Part shown: piece by piece, positions 1-10,259 of the stretch
Layout of the letters: each line of letters opens with the position of its first letter
How positions within the stretch are numbered: position 1 is the first letter of the stretch
From: Spiroplasma clarkii
Lineage (GTDB): Bacteria > Bacillota_I > Bacilli_A > Mycoplasmatales > Mycoplasmataceae
NCBI RefSeq assembly: GCF_002795265.1
Contig: NZ_CP024870.1
Coordinates: 1,488,001-1,552,000, forward strand
Direction: 5' to 3'
DNA: 64,000 nt
Notes under the pieces: generated by a model
Told to the model about the DNA's origin: nothing
What the model saw: only the letters and a program-made list of their open reading frames with translations
Databases searched by the model: none
Position numbers and translations under genes: made by a program

Positions 1-172
1 CTATGAATTAAAAATATTTTTTCAGTTTTTTTGTTTTAACAATAACAGTGTTGTCAGCCAAGAAAACCAAAGTTCAATAGAAATTAATGGTTTTTTTATA
101 TATAATATGAGTAATACTAGATTTGTATTACTAAACGTTTGAAAATTAAAATTTGTTCTAGGAGGAGATAGC
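1..172 (+). promoter_or_regulatory. Upstream region of the first lipoprotein gene
   Basis: No gene is supported here. A TATAAT at 101-106 is a plausible -10 box for the lipoprotein gene starting at 173. No good -35 hexamer is seen at the usual spacing. A strong Shine-Dalgarno AGGAGGAGA lies at about 161-169, immediately before the ATG. Confidence 0.45.
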
Positions 173-2053
173 ATGAACAAATTATTAACTTTTTTAGGAA
201 TTATCAGTTTAACTACTAGCTTTAGTGCTAGCGTTTTAGCGTGCTCGCCAAAAAGCACAAATAAGGAATCAGACAATACAAGTTTAAATCAATTAATCAC
301 AGAATTTAATGCAGCTGTTTCTAAAATAGTTTCTGATCACATAATTGAAAAAGCTAAAAGATTCAATATTGAGACTGAAGCTACTGGTATTTTCTCAATT
401 AATGGACTTGAGAAATACGGAAAGACAGTTATTGATGGTGTAGAAAAGGCACCAAGTACTGCACTTGGTCCAGCAGAAATTAAAAAAATTGTTGATAAAT
501 TTATCCTACTTTTAGATACACAAACATTAGAAAAAGAAATTGAGAACTTAGCCAAAGGTTTAAACCAGTTTGACATTCTTATAAATAATGGTGTTATTGT
601 TAAAGACATTGGTTTTGATACAAGCTCGATTGAAATTAATTACACAAGATCTACTGAAGTCACTATTGATGCATTGTTTATGGCAGATATTAAAACAAAG
701 CTTTTAGTATCATACCAGTATATTGGTTTTAAAAATGAACTAATTGGAAAAACCCTTTCTTCAAATTTAAGTCTGGTTTTAACTAATAATTCAGGAGTAA
801 AAGAAGAACTTGATCAAGTTTATACAGACCTTGAAAATGCTTATCTTTTAGGAAATGAATTAAGTTGATGAACAGATAAAACCTTAAATTATGCTGTTGC
901 TGATAGAAGTAAAATATTTGAAATGTATAATGACAACATTAGAATTGGTAAGCTTAACACTTATTATAAAGATAAAAATTTTGAAACCTTATTAAACAAT
1001 AGTATCCAAGTTGAGGGTGAGTGATTAACAAATACAAAGTTTCTTTTAGAAAATGTTGAAATTTTAAATGAACAGATTGATGCAAAAGTTGGTGCTGATA
1101 CAAGAGAAGTTAGAACCTATGAAAAAGGAGCAAGTGGAGTTGATTCACTGCACAAACCATTATTTTCAAAATTTGAAGAAAACGATTCTGAAATCAGTTT
1201 TGTAAATAGTGGTAAACAAAAAAATAATAAAGAAATCTACAACTTACTAAATAATAATGACACTAAAGCTAGCATTCAAAATTACCAAAATACATTAAAA
1301 AATGATTTAAACAAGCAAAGTAAAGCAGTTAGTTCATTAAATGAACTGTTTGAAAGAGATAACTTTATGAATGGTTCAGTGGTTTTACAAAAGATCAAAT
1401 TAGAAATTAACAAAGACTACTCAATAGATTTAAATCCTGTTACTATGAAATGAATCCTTGCAGTATCAGGTGAAAAGTGGGATAAAAATAAAAGTCTTAA
1501 TCAAACTCAACTTGGTGATGCAATGTACTTCAATACAGCTATGGGAATTAAATCCTATCTAGATGTTTTGGGTGTAAAACCCTCAACCAAGTCAATTGAA
1601 AGTGCAGAACTGGGTAATCCAAAAGTCTTTTTAACAGCAACTGGAGGCAGTGGTTCGGGTAATAATATTTGAACAGACTTAAATGGATGAGTCATTCACT
1701 TATCAATAAGAAATTCTTATATCGAACTTCACAATATTCTTTCATTGAAAACTGATAAATTATCAGATAAAAGACAATTGCTACTGACTCAAGGCTATCA
1801 AGGTGTTTTTGAACTACTAATTTGGGGTGTGGATAAAGATGGTCAAGTTACTTTTAATACAAATTTCTTTAACTACACAATTACTGGTAAAAATGAAGGC
1901 AATCAATTAACTGTTGGAAACACTTCAGGAGATCCTCTAAAAGTTGCTTTCAATTTGAGACTAAACTTTATTGATGTGACTTTTATTCTAGATTATTCCA
2001 ACTCATCACCTGGACAGAAATTGAGAAATCAACTTCTTATGACAGATAATTAG
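173..2053 (+). CDS. Large mollicute lipoprotein (626 aa)
   Basis: Read with TGA as Trp this is one continuous 626-codon frame ending in TAG. The N-terminus is a lipoprotein signal: basic start, hydrophobic stretch, and a lipobox-like VLAC at about residues 21-24, so the protein should be lipid-anchored to the outer face of the membrane. Two homologs lie on the other strand (10260-12145 and 22381-24285). They share a central block, ERDNFMNGSV, an AVSGE block and a C-terminal LNFIDV block. This family resembles the large paralogous Mollicutes lipoproteins sometimes called MOLPALP; that name is from memory and unchecked. The function is unknown, with surface antigen or adhesion only a guess. This is the only one of the three copies that looks intact. 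AGGAGGAGA precedes the ATG and a strong hairpin terminator follows. Confidence 0.88.
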
Positions 2054-2078
2054 AATTCAACACTAAGATAAATACACT

Positions 2079-2102
2079 AAACCCACCAATTGGTGGGTTT
2101 TT
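2079..2102 (+). terminator. Rho-independent terminator after the large lipoprotein gene
   Basis: A perfect AAACCCACCAA / TTGGTGGGTTT inverted repeat followed by T residues, 25 bases after the TAG of the 626-aa lipoprotein gene. Confidence 0.85.
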
Positions 2103-2156
2103 AAATAAATCATAGGGTTGATATAAAGTCAAATATATTTTTTATTATATGATGTG

Positions 2157-2385
2157 AAAATCTTAAAATTTTTATTTTTTAAATAGTTTTTTTATTATAA
2201 TAATTATGAATTATTAAATGAGTAATTCACATGAAAGAAGGTAAAATCTTAGAATTTTTTAACAATCCTAACAATATAATGCCAAAGTATTTTTGTATTT
2301 AGATTCATAATTATGAATTAAAAATCAACTAATACTGAAAATACTTTAATTGTATTGGGTATCAATAATGCATGGGAAAAATAAT
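2157..2385 (+). promoter_or_regulatory. Conserved cassette leader, copy A
   Basis: This is a non-coding stretch repeated almost base for base before all three cassettes. It holds a TATAAT at 2196-2201, a second TATAAT at 2275-2280, an inverted repeat GAATTA...TAATTC near 2208-2229, and a perfect 16-bp palindrome ATTCATAATTATGAAT at 2303-2318. The palindrome lies 68-69 nt before the gene 1 start in all three copies. The ribosome binding site here is weakened (GGGAAA, against GGAGA in B and C). Small ATG-initiated frames inside it (for example 2231-2302) are not conserved between copies, so it is probably a promoter plus 5' UTR or operator. Confidence 0.6.
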
Positions 2386-2915
2386 ATGTTTAAAAAATTA
2401 TTAAGTATAGTTGGAATTGGTGCAGTAACTGCATCTGCCACTACCCCATTCATTTCACAAACCAAGAGTTGTGAAAGTGAATTTATCAAACAAAAAAATA
2501 GATCAGATTTGACTAGAAATTTTGTTCCTGCAAAATTTAAAGAAATGGTTTTTGATTACAAAAAGCTATCAATAAATAATAAAAAATAATTGCTACAGAT
2601 CTTGATATCATAGACACAATGACTATTGAAGCTGCAAAAATTGCTTAAGCAACATTTATATATGATTATAGAAATGAAATTTTAAATTCTAGACTACCAA
2701 TTACAAAATACTTTAATGAAATAATGAATAATGCATTAGCTCTAGTTTCTGTACTTGCATCATCTAGTGGTGGAAAAGTAGTAGTTCCTAATTTAGAATT
2801 TACTGAAATTATTGAAAAAGAAGTTTCGAAGTAATTTGGAGTTAGTAAAGGAAATTCAGGAACTACCTATAATGGAATTTCAAAAATAATTAGAGAATTA
2901 ACTAATTTCCATTGT
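2386..2915 (+). pseudogene. Decayed cassette gene 1, copy A (secreted Trp-box protein)
   Basis: The first 67 codons match copies B and C: the same MFKKLLSIVG signal peptide and the same SATTPFISQ stretch. Near 2580 a base is lost in an A-rich run, compared with the AATAAGAAAATAATTGC of the intact copies, and the frame closes at a TAA. Beyond this the sequence is still recognisable out of frame, but several hundred bases of the middle are missing, joined at about 2690 where AAATTCT occurs. The 3' end is fused early to the shared intergenic sequence. The Trp-rich core is entirely lost. One coding change puts a Cys after the signal peptide (QTKSC), but it is not a proper lipobox. The ribosome binding site is also weakened. 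This is clearly non-functional. Confidence 0.8.
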
Positions 2916-2986
2916 TGGGGTTATTTTAAATAATTCAACAACACAACATCAATTAGTTACCTAAGCATTTATAAGGAGGATTAATA

Positions 2987-3772
2987 ATGAGAAAAATTTT
3001 AAATGTATTTGGAGGGTTGGGAATACTTGCACTAACCACCAACAGTGTTGTTTCATGCAACTTATTTGAACTTGAAGCAACACCTAGTGAAAATAAAGAT
3101 GACAGAGAAGAAAGACCTTGATGGTTTCCAGAAAAAGTGACAAATCAACATGGACTTGAGCAATCAGTTGATGATAATTCAATAGATCTATGAAAAAATT
3201 ATTACAATTATTACTCAATGGTTAGCTCAACTCTGGAGTCATATTTTGATTATATACTTGATTGATCAGATCGCAGACTCATTTATCTTGAAAACTACAA
3301 TGACTTTTGTGAAATCTTCAACAAAAAAAATCTTAATGAAGCAAAAGAAGAAATTATTGGCACAACTGACACCTGAAAAGATTGATATTTTGCTGGTAAA
3401 TTTATTACCACAAACTTTAAATCAAATGATGAAAATTTATTAACTGAGATAGGAAACACTTTACAAAATTATGAAGACAATGAATATTTAGTTGTGAACA
3501 CTATTGAAGTTAATGATAAAGATGGCCTATTGACAGGTTTGAACCAATCATATTTTTACTTTAAAAAGCACAACAACCAACTATGAGATTTTTTTGGTAA
3601 TAGTCTAAATGGCAATGAACCATACTATTATTTTAAAACTGCAAAAAATAATGAAAAAGAGATATTTAGAGGAGGAATGGAAAAATTAAACAAACCATTT
3701 ATAGATTATCTATGGTTTTATGGGAATATGGATTCAATAGATTCATATAATGTAATTACAAAAACTAAATAA
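2987..3772 (+). CDS. Cassette gene 2, copy A: small lipoprotein (261 aa)
   Basis: An intact 261-codon frame with TGA as Trp. The signal sequence ends in a lipobox VVSC at about residues 21-24, so it should be a membrane-anchored surface lipoprotein. The mature part is rich in aromatic and acidic residues. It begins with a low-complexity charged linker, then RPWWFPEKV at about 44-52, a segment resembling SxFxKxLIYLENYNDFxxIFNK, and a Tyr-rich C-terminal part. It is nearly identical to copy B (5349-6134) and distantly related to copy C (7687-8466). AAGGAGG precedes the ATG and a hairpin terminator follows. I do not recognise the family. It is always paired with gene 1, so the two probably act together. 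It survives although its partner in copy A is dead. Confidence 0.82.
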
Positions 3773-3782
3773 TATATAAAAC

Positions 3783-3813
3783 AAGAATCTAGATTTAATC
3801 TAGATTCTTTATT
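3783..3813 (+). terminator. Terminator of cassette copy A
   Basis: AAGAATCTAGATT with AATCTAGATTCTT, a near-perfect hairpin followed by TTTATTT. It is duplicated after copy B. Confidence 0.75.
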
Positions 3814-3885
3814 TAATATAACCAACTTATTGTTTGAATACACCAACAAATTATGTTAAATCCTAAAATTTTTTATTTTTAATGA

Positions 3886-4129
3886 CAAAATCCTAAAATT
3901 TTTATTTTTTAAAATGGTTTTTTATGGATTTTTTTATTATAATAATTATGAATTATTAAGTAAGTAATTCACATGAAAGAAGGTAAAATCTTAGAATTTT
4001 TTTAACAATCCTAGCAATATAATACCAAAGTATTTTTGTATTTAGATTCATAATTATGAATTAAAAATCAACTAATACTGAAAATACTTTAATTGTATTG
4101 GGTATCAATAATTTATAGGAGAGAATAAT
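3886..4129 (+). promoter_or_regulatory. Conserved cassette leader, copy B
   Basis: Same element as at 2157-2385: TATAAT at 3938-3943, a second TATAAT at 4018-4023, and the perfect palindrome ATTCATAATTATGAAT at 4046-4061, 69 nt before the ATG. A direct repeat of AATCCTAAAATTTTT lies just upstream (about 3858-3905). GGAGAG supplies the ribosome binding site. Confidence 0.6.
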
Positions 4130-5248
4130 ATGTTTAAAAAATTATTAAGTATAGTTGGAACGGGTGCAGTAGTTGCATCTGCCACTACCCCATTCATTTC
4201 ACAAACCAAGAGTTATGAGAGTGAGTTTATCAAACAAGAATATAAATCGGAGGTTTCAGACTTTACTGCAGATTTTGTTCCTACGAAATTTATGGCAATG
4301 ATTTCTGACTATAATAGTCTATCAACAAGTAATAAGAAAATAATTGCAGCAAAACTAGATATCATGGACACAATGACTATTGATGTTGCAAAAAATTACT
4401 TGAGCAATATTAATATAAAATTTATACATGATTATAGAAATGAAATTTTGGACTTGTTCAATTCATTTGTTATAAAACCAAGGAATAATGATCTGCAATC
4501 AGAATTATTTACAAACATTGATTGAAAACAAATTGAGAGGTTCATTAGTATCGACTTCACAAACTCAAATGATTTTTCTATTGATAGTAGCACATATGGT
4601 CCATCACATTGATGAACAGCACTTTGAGATTGAGGCTATAAATTCGAATTTGGTGGAGGTATCATTAACATTGAGAGGGTTGCTTTAACAATTTATAATG
4701 CCTACGGCTTTGATTTTGACCAATTGATATCAACACTAAAAGTAGGTGATGAAATTCTTAGAAACATGTTTTTACCAAAAGAGTCATACATAAGCATAGA
4801 TACATTTAGCTTATTAATTAAAAAATTTCAAACTCAAATTTCAAATTCTGGACTACCAGTTACAAAATACTTTAATCAAATAATAGATACTGCATCTGCC
4901 CTAACTTCTATGCTTATATCACAAGGTGCTGGAGAAATGGCAGTAACGGAACTTGCTGAATATATTCAAGAGGAAGTTTCAAACCAATTTGGAATTAACG
5001 TAGAGGACTTAAGAACTACCTACAATGATATTTCAAAAATAATTTGAGAAATGACTGATACACTAAATCAAATAACCCTTGTAATTGATAAAATGTATAC
5101 TGACTTACCTGATTTTATAGTAGACTTTATACTTGGTTCATTTGTAAGAATTGCAAAACAAATGATAGCTGCAGAGAATCATTCAGGAAATGGTGTATAT
5201 ATCAAATTTCAAAAATTTATATTTCCACAAGGCTTTAAGGGAAGATAA
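4130..5248 (+). CDS. Cassette gene 1, copy B: secreted protein with Trp-rich core (372 aa)
   Basis: With TGA as Trp this is one 372-codon frame. Residues 1-28 form a signal peptide (MFKKLLSIVG..., then SATTPFISQ) without a lipobox Cys, so the protein is probably secreted or anchored by its signal. The centre has the striking motif GPSHWWTALWDWGYKFEFGGG at about residues 158-178, with its Trp codons written TGA. The same block recurs in copy C. After it come helical segments with long heptad-like stretches, then a hydrophobic PDFIVDFILGSFVRIAKQM segment and a glycine-bearing end FPQGFKGR. I do not recognise the family, and secreted factor, toxin or adhesin all remain open. Its partner lipoprotein starts 100 bp downstream. 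Confidence 0.82.
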
Positions 5249-5348
5249 ATAGAAAAGTTTATAACTAATTTCTATTATTGGGTTATTTTAAATAATTCAA
5301 CAATACAATATTAATTAGTTACCTAAACATTTATGAGGAGAATTAATA

Positions 5349-6134
5349 ATGAGAAAAATTTTAAATGTACTTGGTGGGTTGGGAATACTTGCACTAACCA
5401 CCAACAGTGTTGTTTCATGCAACTTATTTGAATTTCATGCAACACCTAGTGAAAACAAGGATGACAATGAAAAGAGACCTTGATGGTTTCCAGAAAAAGT
5501 GACAGATCAATATGGACTTGAACATTCAGTTGAAGAAGATTCAATAGATCTATGAAGAAATTATGACAATTACAGCTCAATGGTTAATTCGACTCTGGGG
5601 TCATATTTACGTTATACACTTGATTGACCAGATCATAAACTCATTTATCTTGAAAACTACAATGACTTTTGTGAAATCTTCAATAAAAAAAATCTTAGTG
5701 AAGCAAAGGAAGAAATTATTAGTACATTTGACTATTGAAATGATTGACATTTTGCTGGTAAATTTATTACCACAAACTTTAAATCAAATGATGAAAATTT
5801 ATTAACTGAGATAGAAAACACTTTACAAAATTATGATGACAATGAATATTTAGTTGTGAACACTATTGAGTTTAATGACAAAGATGGTCTATTGACAGGT
5901 TTGGACCAATCATATTTTTACTTTAAAAAGCACAATAACCAACTATGAGATTTTTTTGGTAATAGTTTAAGTGGGAATGAACCATACTATTATTTAAAAA
6001 CTACAAGAAATAATGAGAAAGAGATGTTTAGATCTTGAATGGAAAAATTAAACAGACCATTTATAGATAACCTGTGGTTTTATGGATTTGTAGACCCAGT
6101 AGATTCATATCATGTAATTACAAAAACTAAATAA
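5349..6134 (+). CDS. Cassette gene 2, copy B: small lipoprotein (261 aa)
   Basis: An intact 261-codon frame with a lipobox VVSC at residues 21-24, so it is predicted to be a lipid-anchored surface protein. It is the same length as copy A and nearly identical to it in the signal, in RPWWFPEKV and in the block from NDFCEIF to DFFGNS. Differences cluster in the charged linker and near the C-terminus. It lies 100 bp after the intact gene 1 of copy B, making B the only cassette with both genes intact. The function is unknown. Confidence 0.82.
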
Positions 6135-6144
6135 TATATAGAAC

Positions 6145-6174
6145 AAGAATCTAGATTTAATCTAGATTCTTTAC
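6145..6174 (+). terminator. Terminator of cassette copy B
   Basis: The same AAGAATCTAGA...TCTAGATTCTT hairpin and T-run as after copy A. Confidence 0.75.
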
Positions 6175-6243
6175 TTAATATAATCAACTTATTGTTTGAA
6201 CATATGGACAAATTAAACCATAAAATTTTTTATTTTCAATGAC

Positions 6244-6486
6244 AAAATCCTAAAATTTTTATTTTCTCAAATAATTTTTTTATGGATTTTTTTATTATAA
6301 TAATTATGAATTATTAAATGAGTAATTCACATGAAAGAAGGTCAAGTCTTAGAATTTTTTAACAATCCTAACAATATAACACCAAAGTATTTTTGTATTT
6401 AGATTCATAATTATGAATTAAAAATCAACTAATACTGAAAATACTTTAATTGTATTGGGTATCAATAATGCATAGGAGAAAATAAT
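6244..6486 (+). promoter_or_regulatory. Conserved cassette leader, copy C
   Basis: Third copy of the leader: TATAAT at 6296-6301 and the perfect palindrome ATTCATAATTATGAAT at 6403-6418, 69 nt before the ATG. The internal second TATAAT of copies A and B is TATAAC here. This favours the upstream -10 as the real promoter and a 5' UTR of roughly 180 nt. Confidence 0.6.
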
Positions 6487-7611
6487 ATGTTTAAAAAATT
6501 ATTAAGTATAGTTGGAATTGGTGCAGTAATTGCATCTGCCACTACCCCATTCATTTCACAAACCAAGAGTTATGAAAGTGAATTTATCAAACAAAAATAT
6601 AAATCAGAGTTTTCAGATTTAGCTGCAAATTTTGTTCCTGCAAAATTTAAGACAATGATTTCTGACTATAGCAATCTATCAACAAGTAATAAGAAAATAA
6701 TTGCAGCAAAACTAGATATCATGGACACAATGACTGCTCAAAATGCTGTAATATATTTAAAAAATATTAACAATAACTTTATACAAACCCATCAAGCAGA
6801 AATACTTTCAATGTATAATACATTTGTTGTTGATATTAATAAAAAAGAACAAGGTTTAAAGTTTTGAAAAGAAATTAACTGATCAAAATTGAGAGATTAT
6901 CTTGATGTAAAATTTAGTGATTCAAATGATTTCACTGTAAGTTATAGTGTTTATGGACCAGCACATTGATGAACAGCACTTTGAGATTGAGGTTGAAAAA
7001 TTGAATTTGGCAGTGGCATCATAAATGCTGAGAGACTCGCAATGACAATTTATACCAATTATGGATTTAAATATAAGGACTTAAAAGATCTACTTGATAG
7101 TGGTATTTTATATCTTAAAGACATATTTCAACCAGGAGAATCAAAATTAACAGTTAATGAGTTGAAAAATAATTTTATAACATTTAAAGAGAAACTTACA
7201 AAATCTAGTTTACCAATAACAACCAAGTTTTATGATACATTAGATAATCTAGTTAGTTCACTTGAAAACGCTATTGCAAATGATCAAGTTACTGATTCAA
7301 CCTCAGTAAGTGAAATAGCATCTGTAATTGAAACTGAGGTTGCAAAAAAATTTGATATCCCCAAAACAGACCTGAGCCAAAAATATAATGAGTTATCTAG
7401 TTCTATAACTGAAATTACAAAAACTCTTACCACTGTTGAAGAGACTATGGATATATTTTATAAATACCTACCTGATATAGTTGTTGATTTTCTAGTGTTT
7501 GTTTTTACTTATACTGTACAAGCTATGATAGATGCCGAAGGAACACCAGGCACTGGTGTCCAGTTTAAATTTCAACAATTTGTAATTCCCCTAGGATTTG
7601 AGGGGAGATAG
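6487..7611 (+). CDS. Cassette gene 1, copy C: secreted protein with Trp-rich core (374 aa)
   Basis: A single 374-codon frame under code 4. The signal peptide is nearly identical to copies A and B, while the mature protein has diverged. The Trp box is kept as GPAHWWTALWDWGWKIEFGSG at about residues 158-178. Copies B and C agree in this core and in the ending QFKF/IKF...P.GF.GR. They differ strongly in the helical part between (about 200-320), where C has an ISS-like Ser/Thr-rich linker. This pattern, a fixed signal and core with a variable helical segment, is what one expects of a diversifying surface or interaction protein. The family is not recognised. Confidence 0.82.
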
Positions 7612-7686
7612 TTCAATATAATCTTGATATTTTCAAAGTAGAGTATTTAAAACAATCAATTTTGATAATTATAAGGAGGTAAAAAT

Positions 7687-8466
7687 ATGAAAAAAATTTT
7701 AAGCATAACTACAAGCTTAGCAATACCAACATTAATGATTTCAAATGTAGCATCATGTTCATTGCTAAACTTTGATTATGTTCCAACAAGACCAGCAGAA
7801 TAAAGACCGAGATGGTTCCCAGAAAGAGTCAAAGACCAATATGGAGCAAGTTTTAGTGTCAGAAATGATTCTCTAAAACTTTGAAGAAACTATTATAATT
7901 TTAAAAATTTAATAAGATCTCTCCTTTACTCATTGAGTCTTTCACAACTTGGACCAAGTCTCTATAGTTTTGTATATTTTAAAAATTATCAAAGTTTCTA
8001 CAACACTATCAACAATAAAACTAAACCTGAAATAGTTAGCATCTTAGCTGTTGGTGGCGAAGAAGAGGCAATAAGCGACTGAAAATTTAATGGACATATT
8101 CTCTCAACAAATTTTAAAACTAGTGACGAGTCTTTATTTAAAGATATTGTAAATCATCTTAAAACTTATGATAATGATGAATACCTTATTGTGAATACAC
8201 AAGAAACTTGTAATGAAGACAATAAATTACTAGAGCTGAATATGAATTTTTTCTATTTTGTAAAAGAGGATGGAATCATAAAAGATTATTTGAAAACTAA
8301 TGTGGACAATATTGAAAATTATTACTTCAATACAGCTGTCTATGAAAATGATGAGGAATCTTATTTAAAAAAACACCTGGAACACGGGGCAGTATTTTTT
8401 GATAACCTCTGAATTTATCCTACTGATGATAAAATAACTCAAAAGATAATAACTTTAAAAAAATAG
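7687..8466 (+). pseudogene. Cassette gene 2, copy C: lipoprotein interrupted by a nonsense codon
   Basis: The frame runs 259 codons from an ATG with an AAGGAGG ribosome binding site to TAG at 8464-8466. Codon 39 (7801-7803) is TAA, which is a stop even in code 4. Before the stop lies a good lipoprotein signal with lipobox VASC at residues 21-24. After it the frame continues cleanly with RPRWFPERV, matching RPWWFPEKV of copies A and B, then homologous segments to the end. It is diverged from A and B throughout. Only a 38-aa stub would be made unless the stop is suppressed or a sequencing error. No convincing internal start lies just downstream. Confidence 0.7.
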
Positions 8467-8472
8467 ATTAAT

Positions 8473-8498
8473 AAAATCTGGGGTATTCCCAGATTTTA

Positions 8499-8500
<2 letters not shown>
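8473..8500. terminator. Bidirectional terminator between cassette C and the aldo/keto reductase
   Basis: AAAATCTGGG / CCCAGATTTT inverted repeat with A- and T-rich flanks, between two convergent genes. It touches the stop codon of the reductase at 8499-8501. Confidence 0.75.
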
Positions 8501-9488
<988 letters not shown>

Positions 9489-9562
9489 AATTTCAACTTC
9501 CTTCTGTATTGTGCTTAAGCACTATTATTGTATTTGATTAAAGTTACTTGAAGGCAAGTAAA

Positions 9563-9591
9563 AATCGAAAAAAATTAAATTTTTTTCGATT
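9563..9591 (-). terminator. Terminator after the GNAT gene
   Basis: AATCGAAAAAAA / TTTTTTTCGATT hairpin directly after the TAG of the acetyltransferase gene (9592-9594). Confidence 0.6.
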
Positions 9592-10038
9592 CTATTCTAT
9601 TTCTTTTTTCATCCAAATATGCTCAATGCCTGCATCAATATCAGTTTCACCAAAGGCTATATAACCAAGTTTTTCATAAAATTTTTGAACCGGTTTTTGA
9701 GCATGAATATGAATAAACTTAATTTTAAAAACTTCTTTTAAATAAGTTTCAATATAATTTAACATTTGAGCAGCATAACCTTTGTTTCTAAACTGTTGTA
9801 AAACAGCCACTCTGCCAATTTGTCATTGTTGGTTAATTTGCAAAAATCTAGCACAACAAATTGTTTTTTGATCATTATCAAACCCAATAATATGAAATGA
9901 ACTTTGATCAAAATCATCTAATTCGATTTCTGGTGCAATATTTTGTTCTTGGATAAAGACATTTTCTCTAATTTGTTTAGCTGTTTCATACACTGGGTTA
10001 TCAATACCAAAATCAACCAAAAAATTTATTTCACTCAT
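9592..10038 (-). CDS. GNAT-family N-acetyltransferase (148 aa)
   Basis: A small cytosolic acetyl-CoA-dependent acetyltransferase. One Trp TGA joins the two halves. The acetyl-CoA binding loop appears as QFRNKGYAAQMLN, equivalent to the Q/RxxGxG/A motif A, preceded by a VAVL strand. The C-terminal motif B is FYEKLGYIAFGE. The layout resembles ElaA-type GNATs, whose N-terminus carries VRxxVFIxEQ; here RENVFIQEQ is seen at about residues 24-32. The acetylated substrate is unknown. AGGTAAA provides a modest ribosome binding site. Confidence 0.88.
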
Positions 10039-10216
10039 AATTTACCTCACAATTATTTTATAGATAATTTTTGCTTTTTATAATAATATTTTTAACAAAG
10101 AGAGGTCCATCGCTGTATTTAATTCTGACATGTAACTTGAGAGATGTTAATCCACAAATTGGTTGTTCTTTAGCAAACAAGCCAAAGTTATATTGCTGAC
10201 ATTTATGGCCATAGTA

Positions 10217-10240
10217 AAAGCCCCTGTTAATAGGGGCTTT
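10217..10240 (-). terminator. Terminator after the decayed lipoprotein
   Basis: AAAGCCCC / GGGGCTTT inverted repeat with a T-rich tail in the leftward direction, 20 nt after the lipoprotein stop at 10260-10262. Confidence 0.75.
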
Positions 10241-10259
10241 AATTAATTTGTTCTTAATT

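Larger units (their letters stand above)
2157..8466 (+). repeat. Three tandem copies of a two-gene secreted-protein cassette
   Basis: Copy A spans about 2157-3813, copy B about 3886-6174 and copy C about 6244-8500. Each copy has the same order: a conserved leader, a signal-peptide protein beginning MFKKLLSIVG, then a lipoprotein. A and B also share the sequence between the genes and the same terminator hairpin. A and B are very similar; C is more diverged, especially in its second gene and its terminator. This is direct tandem duplication followed by unequal decay: copy A gene 1 and copy C gene 2 are broken. Confidence 0.85.

Noticed and set aside
22-276. Minus-strand frame overlapping the first lipoprotein start
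   Set aside because: Antisense shadow of the signal peptide region. The lipoprotein on the plus strand has a ribosome binding site, homologs and a terminator.
2231-2302. 23-residue micro-ORF in the cassette leader
   Set aside because: Open in copies A and C but frameshifted in copy B, and without a ribosome binding site, so it is unlikely to be translated under selection.
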